A model generated the notes under the pieces. The model was not told where the DNA came from, made no database searches, and saw only the letters and a list, made by a program, of their open reading frames with translations. A stretch of DNA of 64,000 nt, from the NCBI GenBank assembly GCA_000611775.1, contig KK106981.1:7586312-7650311 (forward strand), given 5' to 3'. The DNA comes from Umbilicaria muhlenbergii. Its lineage: Eukaryota; Ascomycota; Lecanoromycetes; Umbilicariales; Umbilicariaceae. Of this stretch, positions 39,179 through 49,395 are shown one piece after another (position 1 is the stretch's first letter; every line of letters starts with the position of its first letter). The position numbers and the translations under genes were made by a program.

Positions 39179-39511
39179 TTATTCATTCATGACTAAAGGG
39201 TCTCTGTCTGCTGAATAGAGTTCAACTGCTCTGTAATATTCACAGTCTTTACTATTCACCTGGTAATTTTCTTTGCAATTTGCACACTTTATTATTGTGT
39301 GTTCACATATTTCTTGTTCATTTTTGCAAATAAAGCACATGTGCTTCCTGATATAATGATTTTCAGTGCATATTTGGCATTTGGCTTCATGCGTGCACTT
39401 ATGCTGTGTGTGGTCAAATCCTTGACATTTGATGCATTGCTCATACAGTTTGCAGTCTGTATATTCCGCGGTATGCAGTGAATTTTCAGCCACTATTAAC
39501 TTAGTTCTCAA
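39179..39511 (-). pseudogene. LINE 1 ORF1 zinc-knuckle region
   Basis: An open stretch of up to about 110 codons in LINE ORF1 (the nucleic-acid-binding, gag-like protein). It has consecutive Cys/His clusters: CIKCQGFDHTQHKC (C-x2-C-x4-H-x4-C), CQICTENHYIRKHMC, CFICKNEQEICEH and CANCKENYQ...C. The N-terminal half of ORF1 is on the far side of the SINE-like insertion at 39514-40407. It is matched by 45890-46190 in LINE 2, where the join to the upstream half is uninterrupted. Confidence 0.8.
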
Positions 39512-39513
39512 GG

Positions 39514-40407
39514 GAGAGACAAAGAACTCACACCTTCACATGATGTCTCCTGTTAATACCTACCAGACGTTGTGCACCTGGTAGAGAAGTCAAGATGAGT
39601 TTAAAAAACATTGATCAGACTCATTGAGTCTACAAATGTGACTTTGAAAGCTTATTATGCATGATCAGCCTTCATAAACATTGACCTCAAACACGTGACT
39701 TCAGAAGCTCATTATGCATGGTCAGTCTTCACAAACATTGCCTCAAACGCGACTTTGAAAGCTCATTACGCATGGCCAGCCTTCATAAACATTGACCTCA
39801 AACACGTGACTTCAGAAACTCATTACGCATGATCAGCCTCCACATACATTGACCTCAAACGTCAACTTTGAAAGCTCATTACGCATGGTCAGCCTTCACA
39901 CACATTGACCAGGCTCATTGAGCCTACAAACGTGATTTTGAAAGCTCATTACGCATGGCCAGCCTTCACACACATTGACCTCAAACGTTGACTTCAGAAG
40001 CTCATTACGCATGGTCAGCCTTCACACACATTAACCTCAAACACGTGATTTCAGAAGCTCATTACGCATGGTCAGCCTTCACACACATTGCCTCAAACAT
40101 TGACTTCAGAAGCTCATTACGCATGGTCAGCCTTCACAAACATCAACTCAAACGTGACTTTGAAAGCTCATTACGCATGGCCAGCTTTCACAAACATTGA
40201 GAGAGAGTGAGGATGGAAATCAGGAAGAGGGTTGAGAAGATATTAAAAGAAATATCTAAAACTGTGCAATTCTGGCACCAATAGCAGCCGCCAAAAAAAT
40301 TGACAAAATAAGTTGACTAGAGAGTTTTCTCTCACAAATGTATTGCTAGATTACTAGCCAGTGTCATAGTCTTAGACTGCATACACTTAATGAAGAAATA
40401 AAAAAAA
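39514..40407 (+). mobile_element. SINE-like tail-sharing retroelement, copy A (best preserved)
   Basis: Element of 894 bp with a perfect 13-bp target duplication TTAGTTCTCAAGG (39501-39513 and 40408-40420). Parts: 5' block (39514-39640), a minisatellite of about eleven 50-60 bp units (39640-40200; core CTCATTACGCATGGTCAGCC), then a 3' tail (40200-40407) like the 3' UTR of the local LINE, ending GAAGAAATAAAAAAA. LINE 2 at about 46187-46225 shows the empty site in ORF1. It has no coding capacity and no convincing RNA polymerase III boxes. Its mobilisation by the LINE enzyme is inferred from the shared tail, A-rich end and duplications. This copy keeps many CpG sites, so it is young or escaped mutation. 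Confidence 0.93.
39640..40200 (+). repeat. Minisatellite inside SINE-like copy A
   Basis: About eleven contiguous units of 50-60 bp, each with GAAGCTCATTACGCATGGTC or a close variant, and ACACATTGACC-type spacing. Unit variants alternate (GACTTCAGAAGC or GACTTTGAAAGC). The other copies have about four to six units, so the array length varies. Confidence 0.9.
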
Positions 40408-40420
40408 TTAGTTCTCAAGG

Positions 40421-41238
40421 CTTTTTCAGCCTCTTAGCTGCTTGTGAAGGCAATGACTGCAGATGAATGCCTTTTGAATTTTCTACTCTCTGCTGTAGAC
40501 ATTCAGCTTGGTTTGCACATCAATTTTAGACCTTTATTGAAGATCTCAATCTCATTTTTTAGCAGTTGCATCCCCTCCGCATTGTCAAAAATCTCTGTGA
40601 ATAATTCATGTAGGATTATCTTGTACCATTTCTGGTCTTTTCAAACGTGAACTAAGTTCAGGTTTAATTCTGACTCTCAGATCTTTCTATGCTGTAATAG
40701 CTCTTCTGCGCTGCTTTCTTCTACTGCAGTGAGGATTATGCTATTTTGTGACCTAGAAATAGTAGCTGTTGCTACTAGCACCTTTGCAATTTTTACATTT
40801 TTCAATGCATTGTTGATTTTATCTTGAACTTGCATTGAGTTGAAATTTGCCACTGCAATTGATGTTTTTGATGTCAGCAGTAGCCTGCGTTCCTGTTGTG
40901 TAATCTGCCTAGTTTCTTTGACTAATGCAGACTTTTGCGCCTTTGTAACCACCTCCGTCCATGGTTTACTGCTGTTTTGGGCCAACATTTGCGCAAATGT
41001 TGATTTTGGGCTTTGGTGTTTTTGGGCGTTTTCCGCATTTTCAGTCATACTCACTGAAAAGTTACCTGATTGAGCTGAATTTTTCACCATAGATTCAGGC
41101 CCTTGTTTTGCACTAGTACTGAAGGTTCCAGCCTTATCTGATGTGATTTGACTGTTTTTCATTTCCGCGTGCTGTTTTTGGTTGTTTTGCGCAAATGCTG
41201 CATTTGCAACTTTTTGCATTTTCCCCGTGTTTTCTGCA
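40421..41238 (-). pseudogene. LINE 1 ORF1 body (gag-like)
   Basis: Largely open gag-like ORF1 segment of the LINE, rich in Gln, Asn, Ser and Ala (NAAFAQNNQKQHAE near the start, then TFAQMLAQNSSKPW and ITQQERRLLL stretches) and ending near LLQHRKI at about 40680, with further sequence to 40421. LINE ORF1 proteins bind the element RNA. The ORF1 start lies on the other side of MITE Y2 and the N gap; it can be seen in LINE 4 at 58763. The long open frame shows little RIP damage compared with the same region of LINE 2 (46440-46860). Confidence 0.75.
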
Positions 41239-41901
41239 TAGGCTGTCACCGCGGGTCGGGGCGACACTGAGTCGGGCCGGGTCAGGCCGGGTCGGGTGGC
41301 AGTGTCTCAGTGATTTTGGACCCACCTTGGCGTGTCAGGTCGGGGCGGGTATTGAAGGCAGACACTGAGGGTAACTAGGACACTGAGAGCCGCAATAATT
41401 AGGGCTAAACCCTTTCATAATTTCAGATATTATAGAGCTCAATGCGCCCGTCAATTCTGTGTAAAAATCATCAAAAACGGATCGCTGCGCATTAAGTTAT
41501 GCGAGTTTGAAAGTTGACACTTTCGTGAAGTTGATTGATTGACGATGTTCGCCACCCTGAACTTCAAACCCACACAACTCAATGCGCCGCGATCCGTTTT
41601 TGATGATTTTTGCATAGAATTGACGGGCGCATTGAGCTCTACAACTTATAAGTGTTGCTCAAAAAAATCACTTACAATATGATATCTGATAAGCTCATTA
41701 CCTTGTGGCCTCATCAACTTTTTGAAGTTCCTCGCTTAAAATTAAGCTTTTTTCTAGCTGCATTAAGTTAGTTCAGTGTTCATGTGGGTACCTCAGGGTC
41801 GACCTGGTTGACCACTGAATACTGAGTCCATGAAGGGGCTGAACCTGTGAGTCAGGTCTTTGACCATGAACCTGACCTGACCTGACCCAAATGACAGCCT
41901 A
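41239..41901. mobile_element. hAT-type MITE Y2 (663 bp, GC-rich, little mutated)
   Basis: Same 663-bp length as Y1, inverted, with TIR TAGGCTGTCA at both ends and the internal inverted repeats at 41435-41483 and 41591-41639. It keeps many CpG and GG/CC sites that Y1 has lost, so it is close to the original sequence. It interrupts LINE 1 ORF1: LINE 4 at about 59028-59045 shows the uninterrupted sequence (aacagctgcagaaaac). No 8-bp duplication is present at this site. Confidence 0.9.
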
Positions 41902-41957
41902 AGCTGTCTTTACACTTGCGTTCACGCTATCTGTTTTGCGTAGTAGTAAATCCATTT

Positions 41958-42307
41958 NNNNNNNNNNNNNNNNNNNNNNNNNNNNNNNNNNNNNNNNNNN
42001 NNNNNNNNNNNNNNNNNNNNNNNNNNNNNNNNNNNNNNNNNNNNNNNNNNNNNNNNNNNNNNNNNNNNNNNNNNNNNNNNNNNNNNNNNNNNNNNNNNNN
42101 NNNNNNNNNNNNNNNNNNNNNNNNNNNNNNNNNNNNNNNNNNNNNNNNNNNNNNNNNNNNNNNNNNNNNNNNNNNNNNNNNNNNNNNNNNNNNNNNNNNN
42201 NNNNNNNNNNNNNNNNNNNNNNNNNNNNNNNNNNNNNNNNNNNNNNNNNNNNNNNNNNNNNNNNNNNNNNNNNNNNNNNNNNNNNNNNNNNNNNNNNNNN
42301 NNNNNNN
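41958..42307. other. Assembly gap (350 N)
   Basis: A run of N between the LINE 1 ORF1 start and its 5' UTR. From LINE 2 and LINE 4 the missing part should hold the ORF1 start and the proximal 5' UTR. Apparent open frames across it are artefacts. Confidence 0.99.
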
Positions 42308-44023
42308 GTCTAAAGGCCCTGTTTTCTATCCCTGATACTTAGAATAAGTAGCCCTTATGATCCTTAGGAATTTGAGCCTTATAAAAGCCCCTAAAATCAC
42401 CTGTAGCCTGACTTAATCTGAGTTTATTCAAATAGAAAATGATATAGACTCACTGATCTTTACTCTTTATATATGAAATGCTTAATGAGAGTTCTTTATA
42501 TCTCTTGTACTCAGAATAGCACTTTCCTTCACAGGCTTTTTTGTTAATCTGAGCTTTTTACAGTCTTTTATGTCAAACTTAAAAAGAATGACCTTTAGTA
42601 TTGTAAAGCATGAAGGAAAATGAGAAAAAAGTGAAGTTTCATGATATTTAACAAGATGATTGATTTAAGGTTTAGTGCTTACACCTCATCAAAATTCTCA
42701 AGAACCGTGACTTGACGCATGTTGAATAATAACAAAGACAGAAAGCAGTGAATAACAATGTGTTTTTGATGTTTTGTGATTTGTAAAAGCAGTGTAAGAT
42801 AGATTTAAATTTAATTCTTACATAACAAGTTAAGAAAAAGGGTATTGTGATTATTGTGTTGTTGTTTTTGTGATTTTTGATTATTTTTGATGTGAAGATT
42901 GTGACAACTTCATGATATACTTGAATTCATCATGCTTTCACAATCACTGCTGACTTTGAGAATTGAAAAAAAGGATTTAAGTCTCTGAACTGAGTAGTTT
43001 ATGAGGCTTATGATAATGATATATCATATGTGTGACTTGGTTGCTTTTTGGTTTTTGCGCAGTTTTTTTGATTAAATGCATTACTTTAGTTGCTGTGAAG
43101 ACCTTTTTTTAATCATTTGTTTTAAAAATTCAGTTTTCTATTTAATTAAATTCTTAACCACTTGACTTCTTTTACTGATTTTATCATTGTGTTATTTGAT
43201 AAAATAATACTGTTTTCTGTAGGTTTTTTAAACTTTCAAAGTGAATTAATTTAAATTTACTATTATTAAACTGTACTGTGTTTTTTTTTGCTCATAAGAA
43301 TGCTGTTTCAGCTGTTGATTATAATTTTAAACAATTTTCTGCAGCTGATTTTTCAGTAATATATAATGTTATGTTATTTATATAATTGAGTTTTTTTACA
43401 TCTGTGAATTTAGCCTTGATTTTTGAGAATAAATACTTTATATATATTTAAAAACAGTATTGAGGATATTAATGATCCTTGTGATATTTCTGTTTTAATA
43501 CTTTGCATTTGTTGTCTTTTTTCATCAAAGGTTAATTCTGATTTTTTATTTTCTAGAAAGGATTTTGTTCATGATTGTATTTATACTGATAATTTCAATT
43601 TCTTTATAATTAAAAGTAATTACAGTAGTGATACATGATCAAAAGCTCTCTTAATATTTAGTAATAAACATGATAAAATATTGCCTTTGTTTTAAGCTAA
43701 TTTTATATCATGTGTTAAAGTTAATACTGCATTAATTACAGATCTTTGCTTTCTTCCTCTTGTTTAATCTTAATTTAATAAGTTTGTAACTTGACTTAAA
43801 TATAATAATTTAATTGCAATAATTTTCTCTGTCACTTTGTTTAAACAGTTTAATAATGTAATTGTTTTGTAAGATTTTAATTTTAAGTAATCTGATTTTC
43901 TTGACCTTTTTTGAAATAATATTAATACCTTGACATCAGCATTCTGAACAAAACCCTACTTAAATTAATTGTTTATAAATTGTAAACATTAATTCTGATA
44001 TTACTTGATATGCTTTTTAAATA

Positions 44024-44469
44024 ATGTAACTCATGAAGCAACATCACACTATAAGCAATGCTGCACCTCCCCCCCCCCCCCCCTCAAGGGAAAAAAATCA
44101 GAATTTCACCAATTGAGCTGTAAATTTTGATTTAAATAAGAAACTTTGAAGCTCTACATTATAATTTATAACAGAGCTGTAAAATCTATGCATTTCAGCA
44201 TCTTCAAGACTGCTTTTGTTGTAATAATTGCAGTTTTCATAATCTGCTTCTCCTTTTTATCCTGCAGCTGTTTTAACTTCTTAACTTGTGTCTTTAACTG
44301 CTTTCTGAATTTGTAAGAGTGTTATTATAAGCCTCAATGATTTTCAGAATATGCACTTCTTTCTCTCTTGAATGCATACAATTATGATGAAGAAATGAGT
44401 AATTTCAATAATTAAGGAAGGGGGGGGTGCAGTGTTGCTTATAATGCAGTGTTGCCTCATAAACTACAT
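44024..44469. mobile_element. TA-flanked MITE with poly-C/poly-G TIRs (446 bp)
   Basis: Flanked by TA on each side (44022-44023 and 44470-44471). Removing the element and one TA restores the sequence of the sister LINEs at about 37789 and 29236. The TIRs are about 50 bp: ATGTAACTCATGAAGCAACA at the left and ATGTAGTTTATGAGGCAACA at the right (reverse complement), both running into TGCACC plus a C homopolymer. TA duplications point to the Tc1/mariner group. There is no coding capacity. Confidence 0.88.
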
Positions 44470-46976
44470 TAATAGCAAAGGAAATATTATCTGATTCAGG
44501 TGCTTTCTTTGCAGAGAATATAAATATAACTTGTTTAACTTTATTTTCTGTTAAATTTGATCAATTTACATTTTTTGTGTTTTGATTATTTTTAATTTCA
44601 GCTGTAGAAGGTTTTAAATATATTATTATAATAAATGCTTTATATTTGTCTTGAAAATTCTAATATAATATATTATTTTAATTTTGTATTAGTGGTATTT
44701 TCTTCATAAGTCATGACTTTGTGTATTTATATGTTTAAAATACATCTTTTCTGCTTGCTTTTGTAAGAAATATTGTTTAGGATTTTTGTTTTGCATTTTT
44801 AATAACTTGAAAGTACTCAGATCTGCTTTTTGTGAAATTAATTCACTGTTTTTCAGATTAATTTCTTTTGTTATAATGTCTTCTTGCTGTTGACATTTTT
44901 TTTCTCAGCCTGATGAGGTTTTCTGTTCATTACACTTTAGATTTATTGCATGGTTTTTATCTAGAAATATTGTTTTCAGCAGTTTATGTAATTAAATCTT
45001 TTAAGTTTTCAGTCATTTGTTCTAATGACTGATTTAAACTTATTGCTTTTGCATTTTGCTTTAATTTTTTTGTGAAGTTCTCTCAATCCGCTTTTTGTAT
45101 ATTGAACAGAACGTTGAATGAACTTTTTATTAATATAAAATTTTTAATAATTATGAAAACTGAATAATCTCATGATCTGAATCAGTATAAACTTCTTTAT
45201 TAACTTGTCAGTCAATTATTTCTGATATTAATTGATTTTTTGCAAATGTTAAATTTAGAACTGATGAATATTGTTTATTTATAATATATCTGATAAATGT
45301 CATGATGTTTGATATATTGACTAAATCACAGTGATTTGTTTGCAGTCATTGTAGTAAATTTTCTGCATTTTTTGCCTCTGTGATTATAGAGTTTCATCAT
45401 GTATAATGTGCATTAAAGTCTTCACAAATTAATGTTCTAGTTGTTGCATTTATTTGATTTAATACTCTTTTCATTGTTTATGTATTTAACTCAGGCTGAA
45501 GAGACCTTTCATTGTATACATTTAACAGTAAGATTTCTTTTAAACTTGATGTAAATATAAATAAAGTTTGTAAATCTGCATCCTTTGAGATATTTGATCT
45601 AGGCGTGCATTTTATTCCTTTATTTGCTTTTGTAATAAATGTTAAAACTCATAGTCTGAGTTAAAATAATGCTAGTAAATACTGAATATGAAATAATATT
45701 ATTATTTAACTTAATTCATGGTTTTTGAATTTATATAATATTTATTTTTCCAACTGCAGCTTCTAAATATGATTGCATGACATTTATTGATTTATTGCAG
45801 TTATATTGAAAAATCTGTATTTTAAATAATTCCTGCAGGTCTATATTTGAATATTGTGTGTTTATATTACACATTATTTATTTATAATTAAAGGGTTTTT
45901 ATTTGTTGAATAAAGTTCAACTGCTTTATAACATTCACAGTCTTTGCTATTCACCTGATAATTTTCTTTGCAGTTTACATACTTTATTATTGTGTGATCA
46001 CATATTTCTTGTCTTTTTTTGCAAATAAAGCATATGTGCTTCCTGATATAATAATTTTCAGCACATATTTAACATTTGACTTCATGTGTACACTTGTGCT
46101 GAGTGTGATCAAATTCTTAACATTTGATGCATTGATCATATGATTTGCAGTCTGTGTATTTTATAATATGTAGTAAACTTTCAGTTATAATTAACTTAAT
46201 TCTCAAGGCTTTTTCAGCCTCTTGACTGCTTGTGAAAGTAATAATAATAAATAAATATCTTTTAAATTTTCTACTCTCTGCTGTAAATATTCAGCTTGGT
46301 TTACACATCAATTTTAAATCTTTATTAAAGATCTCAACCTCATCTTTTAACAATTGTATTTCCTCTGCATTGTTAAAAATCTTTGTAGACAATTTATGTA
46401 AAATTATCTTATATCATTTCTGATTTTTTTGAATGTGAGTTAATTTCAGGTTCAATTCAACTCTTAAATATTTTTATATTATAATAACTCTTCTGCATTG
46501 CTCTCTTCTGCAGCAGTGAAAATTATGTTATTTTGTGATTTAAAAATAATAACTGTTGCTATTAACACTTTTGCAATTTTTGCATTTTTTAATGCATTTT
46601 TGACTTTGTCTCAGATTTGCATTAAGTTAAAACTTGTCACTGCAATTAATATTTTTAATATTAACAGTAATCTATATTCCTGTTGTGTGATTTGCTTAAT
46701 CTTTTTAATTAATATTAATTTTTACATTGTTTTAATCACCTCTGTTCATGATTTGTTGCTATTTTCAGTCAACATTTGTGCAAATATTGATTTGAGGCTT
46801 TAGTGTTTTTGAGCATTTTCAGCATTTTCAGTCATACTTGCTGAAATCATTCCTGATTTAACTAAAAAATTTATCATAAGTGTGAGTAACTGATTTGCAC
46901 TAACTGTATACTTTTTAACTTTATTAACTCAATTTAATTGAGTCTTGCTTCAAAATGTTGTTTTTGATTACTTTGT

Positions 46977-47591
46977 TATTATTTATTATTTATTTCTTTA
47001 ATAAGTGTATACAGTCTAAGACTATGACACTAGCTAGTAATTTAATAATATATTTATGAGAGAAAACTCTCTCATCAACTTATTTTGTCAATTTTTTTGA
47101 CAGCTGTTATTGGTGTCAAAATTACACAGTTTTAAATATTTTTTTTAATATCTCCTCAACCCTCTTCCTGATTTTCATCCTTAATATTTGTAGGCTCACT
47201 ACACTTGATTTGTGAGGTGAAAGTTAATCATTATGCATGTAATGAGTTTCTGTGATCATGTATATGACTTACATCAGGTCTGCAGTGGGTAAAATTTAAT
47301 TATTATACATGTAATGAGCTTTTATGATCATGTATATAACTTACATCAGGTCTGCAATGAGTGAAATTTAAGTATTACATATGTAATGAGCTTCTAAAGT
47401 CACGTTTTTAAGGTTAATATTTATAAAGGCTAATCATATGTAATGAGCTTTTAAAGTCATATTTGTAGACTCAATGAGTTTTATTAATGTTTTATTTTAA
47501 ACTGATTTTAACTTCTTTATCAGGTGCACAACATCTGGTAGATATTAATAAAAAACATTATATAAAGATATAAATTCTTTATCTTTCTTTA
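46977..47591 (-). mobile_element. SINE-like tail-sharing retroelement, copy B
   Basis: Minus-strand copy of 615 bp with a 10-bp duplication ATTACTTTGT (46967-46976 and 47592-47601) inside LINE 2 ORF1. The LINE-like tail is at 46977-47180, followed by about four minisatellite units (47190-47500) and the 5' block (47500-47591). It is strongly AT-shifted, like its host LINE. Confidence 0.9.
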
Positions 47592-49071
47592 ATTACTTTG
47601 TACAAGTGCTGCATTTGTAATTTTTTATGTTTTTGCTGTGTTTTCTGCAGTTGTTTTGACACTTGCATTTACATTATTTATTTTCTGTAGTAATAAATTC
47701 ATTTTGAAATTTATGATCTGAATTTAACTTTGTAAATGATGATTTTACACACTTGTATCTTTATTTACACTTTTCACATTTTGTGAGTTTTGTGACTTTG
47801 TGAGGTGAAAAATTGCCTTATTTAGGTTAAATTTTTGTGATAAGTGTGATGCATTCATTAAATTTAGCAGTGCAGAATTTGCTGTTAAATATAATGATTT
47901 CATGATTTTTTATTTTATATTTAGTATTTTCTCACCTTTACTTTTTTTCCTGTTTTGTGAATTTTCTTGATTTTTTGTTGAACTTTGAATTCACACCTTT
48001 ACAGGTTGATTTTCTTGTGAGAAGAAAGTATTTTTGCATTTTTTACTTTGTGATGTGAGTTTTTTGATTTGCTTGTGTATTTATGAAAAGGTAAATGAGC
48101 TGTTTTGATTATTTTTTATAACAAAGTAATTTTCCTTTGTTATATTTGTGGTAGGTGTAGATGTAATATATTAATTAACACTTTAAAACTTTACATCTGA
48201 TGTTATATTTATTATAATATTTTCTTGAGTTTTTTAAAGTTTTAATCCTCAAGTTTAATACCCTTTCCTTTATAAATTTAAGCACAATCAAGAGTTTAAA
48301 GGCTCTGATTTCTATTTTTAGTACTCAGAATAAGTAGTTTCTTATAATTTTTAAGAATTTAAACCTTATAAAAGCCTTTAAAATCACTTATAGTCTTGCT
48401 TAATCTGAGCTTATTCAAAGTAAAAAATGATATAAACTTGCTAATCTTTACTCTTTATATATGAAATACTTAATAAGAGTTCTTTATATCTCTTGTACTC
48501 AGAATAATGTTTTCCTCTGCAGGCTTTTTTATTAATCTGAGCTTTTTACAGTTTTTTGTGTCAAACTTAAAAAGAATAACCTTTAGTATTATAAAGCACT
48601 AAGGAAAAGTGAAGAAAATGAAGTTTCATGATATTTTTCCAGGTGATTAATTTAAGGTTTAGTGCTTACACTTCATTAAAAGTCTCAGTGACCGTGGTTT
48701 AATGCATGTTGAGAAGTAACAAAAGCAGAAAGCAGTGAATAATAATGTGTTTTTAATGTTTTTATTTTCACAAAAGCAGTGTAAAATAGATTTAATTTTA
48801 ATTTTTACATGACAAATGAAGAAAATAAATGTTGTAATTGTTGTGTTGTTGTTTTTATGATTTTTGAGTGTTTTTGATGTGAAGATTATAATAACTTTAT
48901 GATATTCTTGAATTCACTGCACTTGCACAATCATCACTGGCTTTGAGAATTGAAAAAGTGAGTTAAGTCTTTGAAATGAGTAGTTTATAATACTTATGAC
49001 AATGATATATCATATGTGTAACTTGATTACTTTTTAATTTATGTTCATAAATATTATCTGATCCAGGTGCT

Positions 49072-49395
49072 TTCATAACAAATCATGAATAAAGATAATT
49101 AAAAAGATGCAAAAATCAGGATTAATCAAAGAGACTAAGCAAATTACACAACAAGAACACAAACTACTGCTAATATTAAAAATATCAATTGCAGTGACAA
49201 ATTTCAACTCAATGCAAGTCTGAGACAAAGTCAACAATGCATTAAAAAATGCAAAAATTGCAAAGATGCTAGTAGCAACAGTTATTATTTTTAAATCACA
49301 AAACAGCATAATTCTCACTGCTGCAGAAGAGAGTAATGAAGAAGAGTTATTACAACATAAAAATATTTAAGAGCTAGAATTGAACCTGAAATTAA
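49072..49395 (+). mobile_element. LINE ORF1 fragment (plus strand) abutting the gene island
   Basis: A plus-strand piece of LINE ORF1, matching the reverse of 40680-40960 (KIAKMLVATVIIFKSQNSI-like stretch). It is inverted relative to LINE 2 next to it, and about 20 bp of LINE RT-linker sequence lies between them (49047-49070). Its right end is fused to the MFS gene at about 49396. No target duplication or A-tail is visible, so this looks like a rearrangement breakpoint. Confidence 0.75.

Larger units (their letters stand above)
37531..43062 (-). mobile_element. Tad-like LINE 1 (5' UTR to RT, 3' end missing)
   Basis: Read from high to low: 5' UTR (43062 to about 42308), N gap, start of ORF1 (41957-41902), MITE Y2 (41901-41239), ORF1 body (41238-40421), SINE-like element (40407-39514), CCHC-rich end of ORF1 (39500-39179), APE-type endonuclease (about 39150-37900) and the first RT blocks to 37531. 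The RT active site, RNase H and 3' UTR are absent. ORF1 is much less mutated than in LINE 2. It abuts the 5' end of LINE 3 directly. Confidence 0.85.
43063..49040 (-). mobile_element. Tad-like LINE 2 (5' UTR to RT, heavily mutated, 3' end missing)
   Basis: Read from high to low: 5' UTR (about 49035-47900), ORF1 (about 47900-45890) split by a SINE-like element at 46977-47591, endonuclease (about 45830-44880), linker with a MITE at 44024-44469, and RT blocks to 43063. It is the most mutated LINE copy here (very AT-rich, almost no CpG). The RT active site, RNase H and 3' UTR are missing; the sequence runs into the 5' end of LINE 1. It provides empty sites for the insertions in LINE 1 and LINE 4. 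Confidence 0.85.

Noticed and set aside
39640-40200. CRISPR-like array
   Set aside because: The units are contiguous and variants of one another with no unique spacers, they lie inside a retroelement, and the genome is eukaryotic. It is a minisatellite.
41916-42335. Open frames crossing 41958-42307
   Set aside because: They consist of the N gap and are artefacts.
44071-44086. Poly-C run as an assembly error
   Set aside because: Both TIRs of the MITE run into a C/G homopolymer at the same place, so it is a real part of the element; only its exact length is doubtful.
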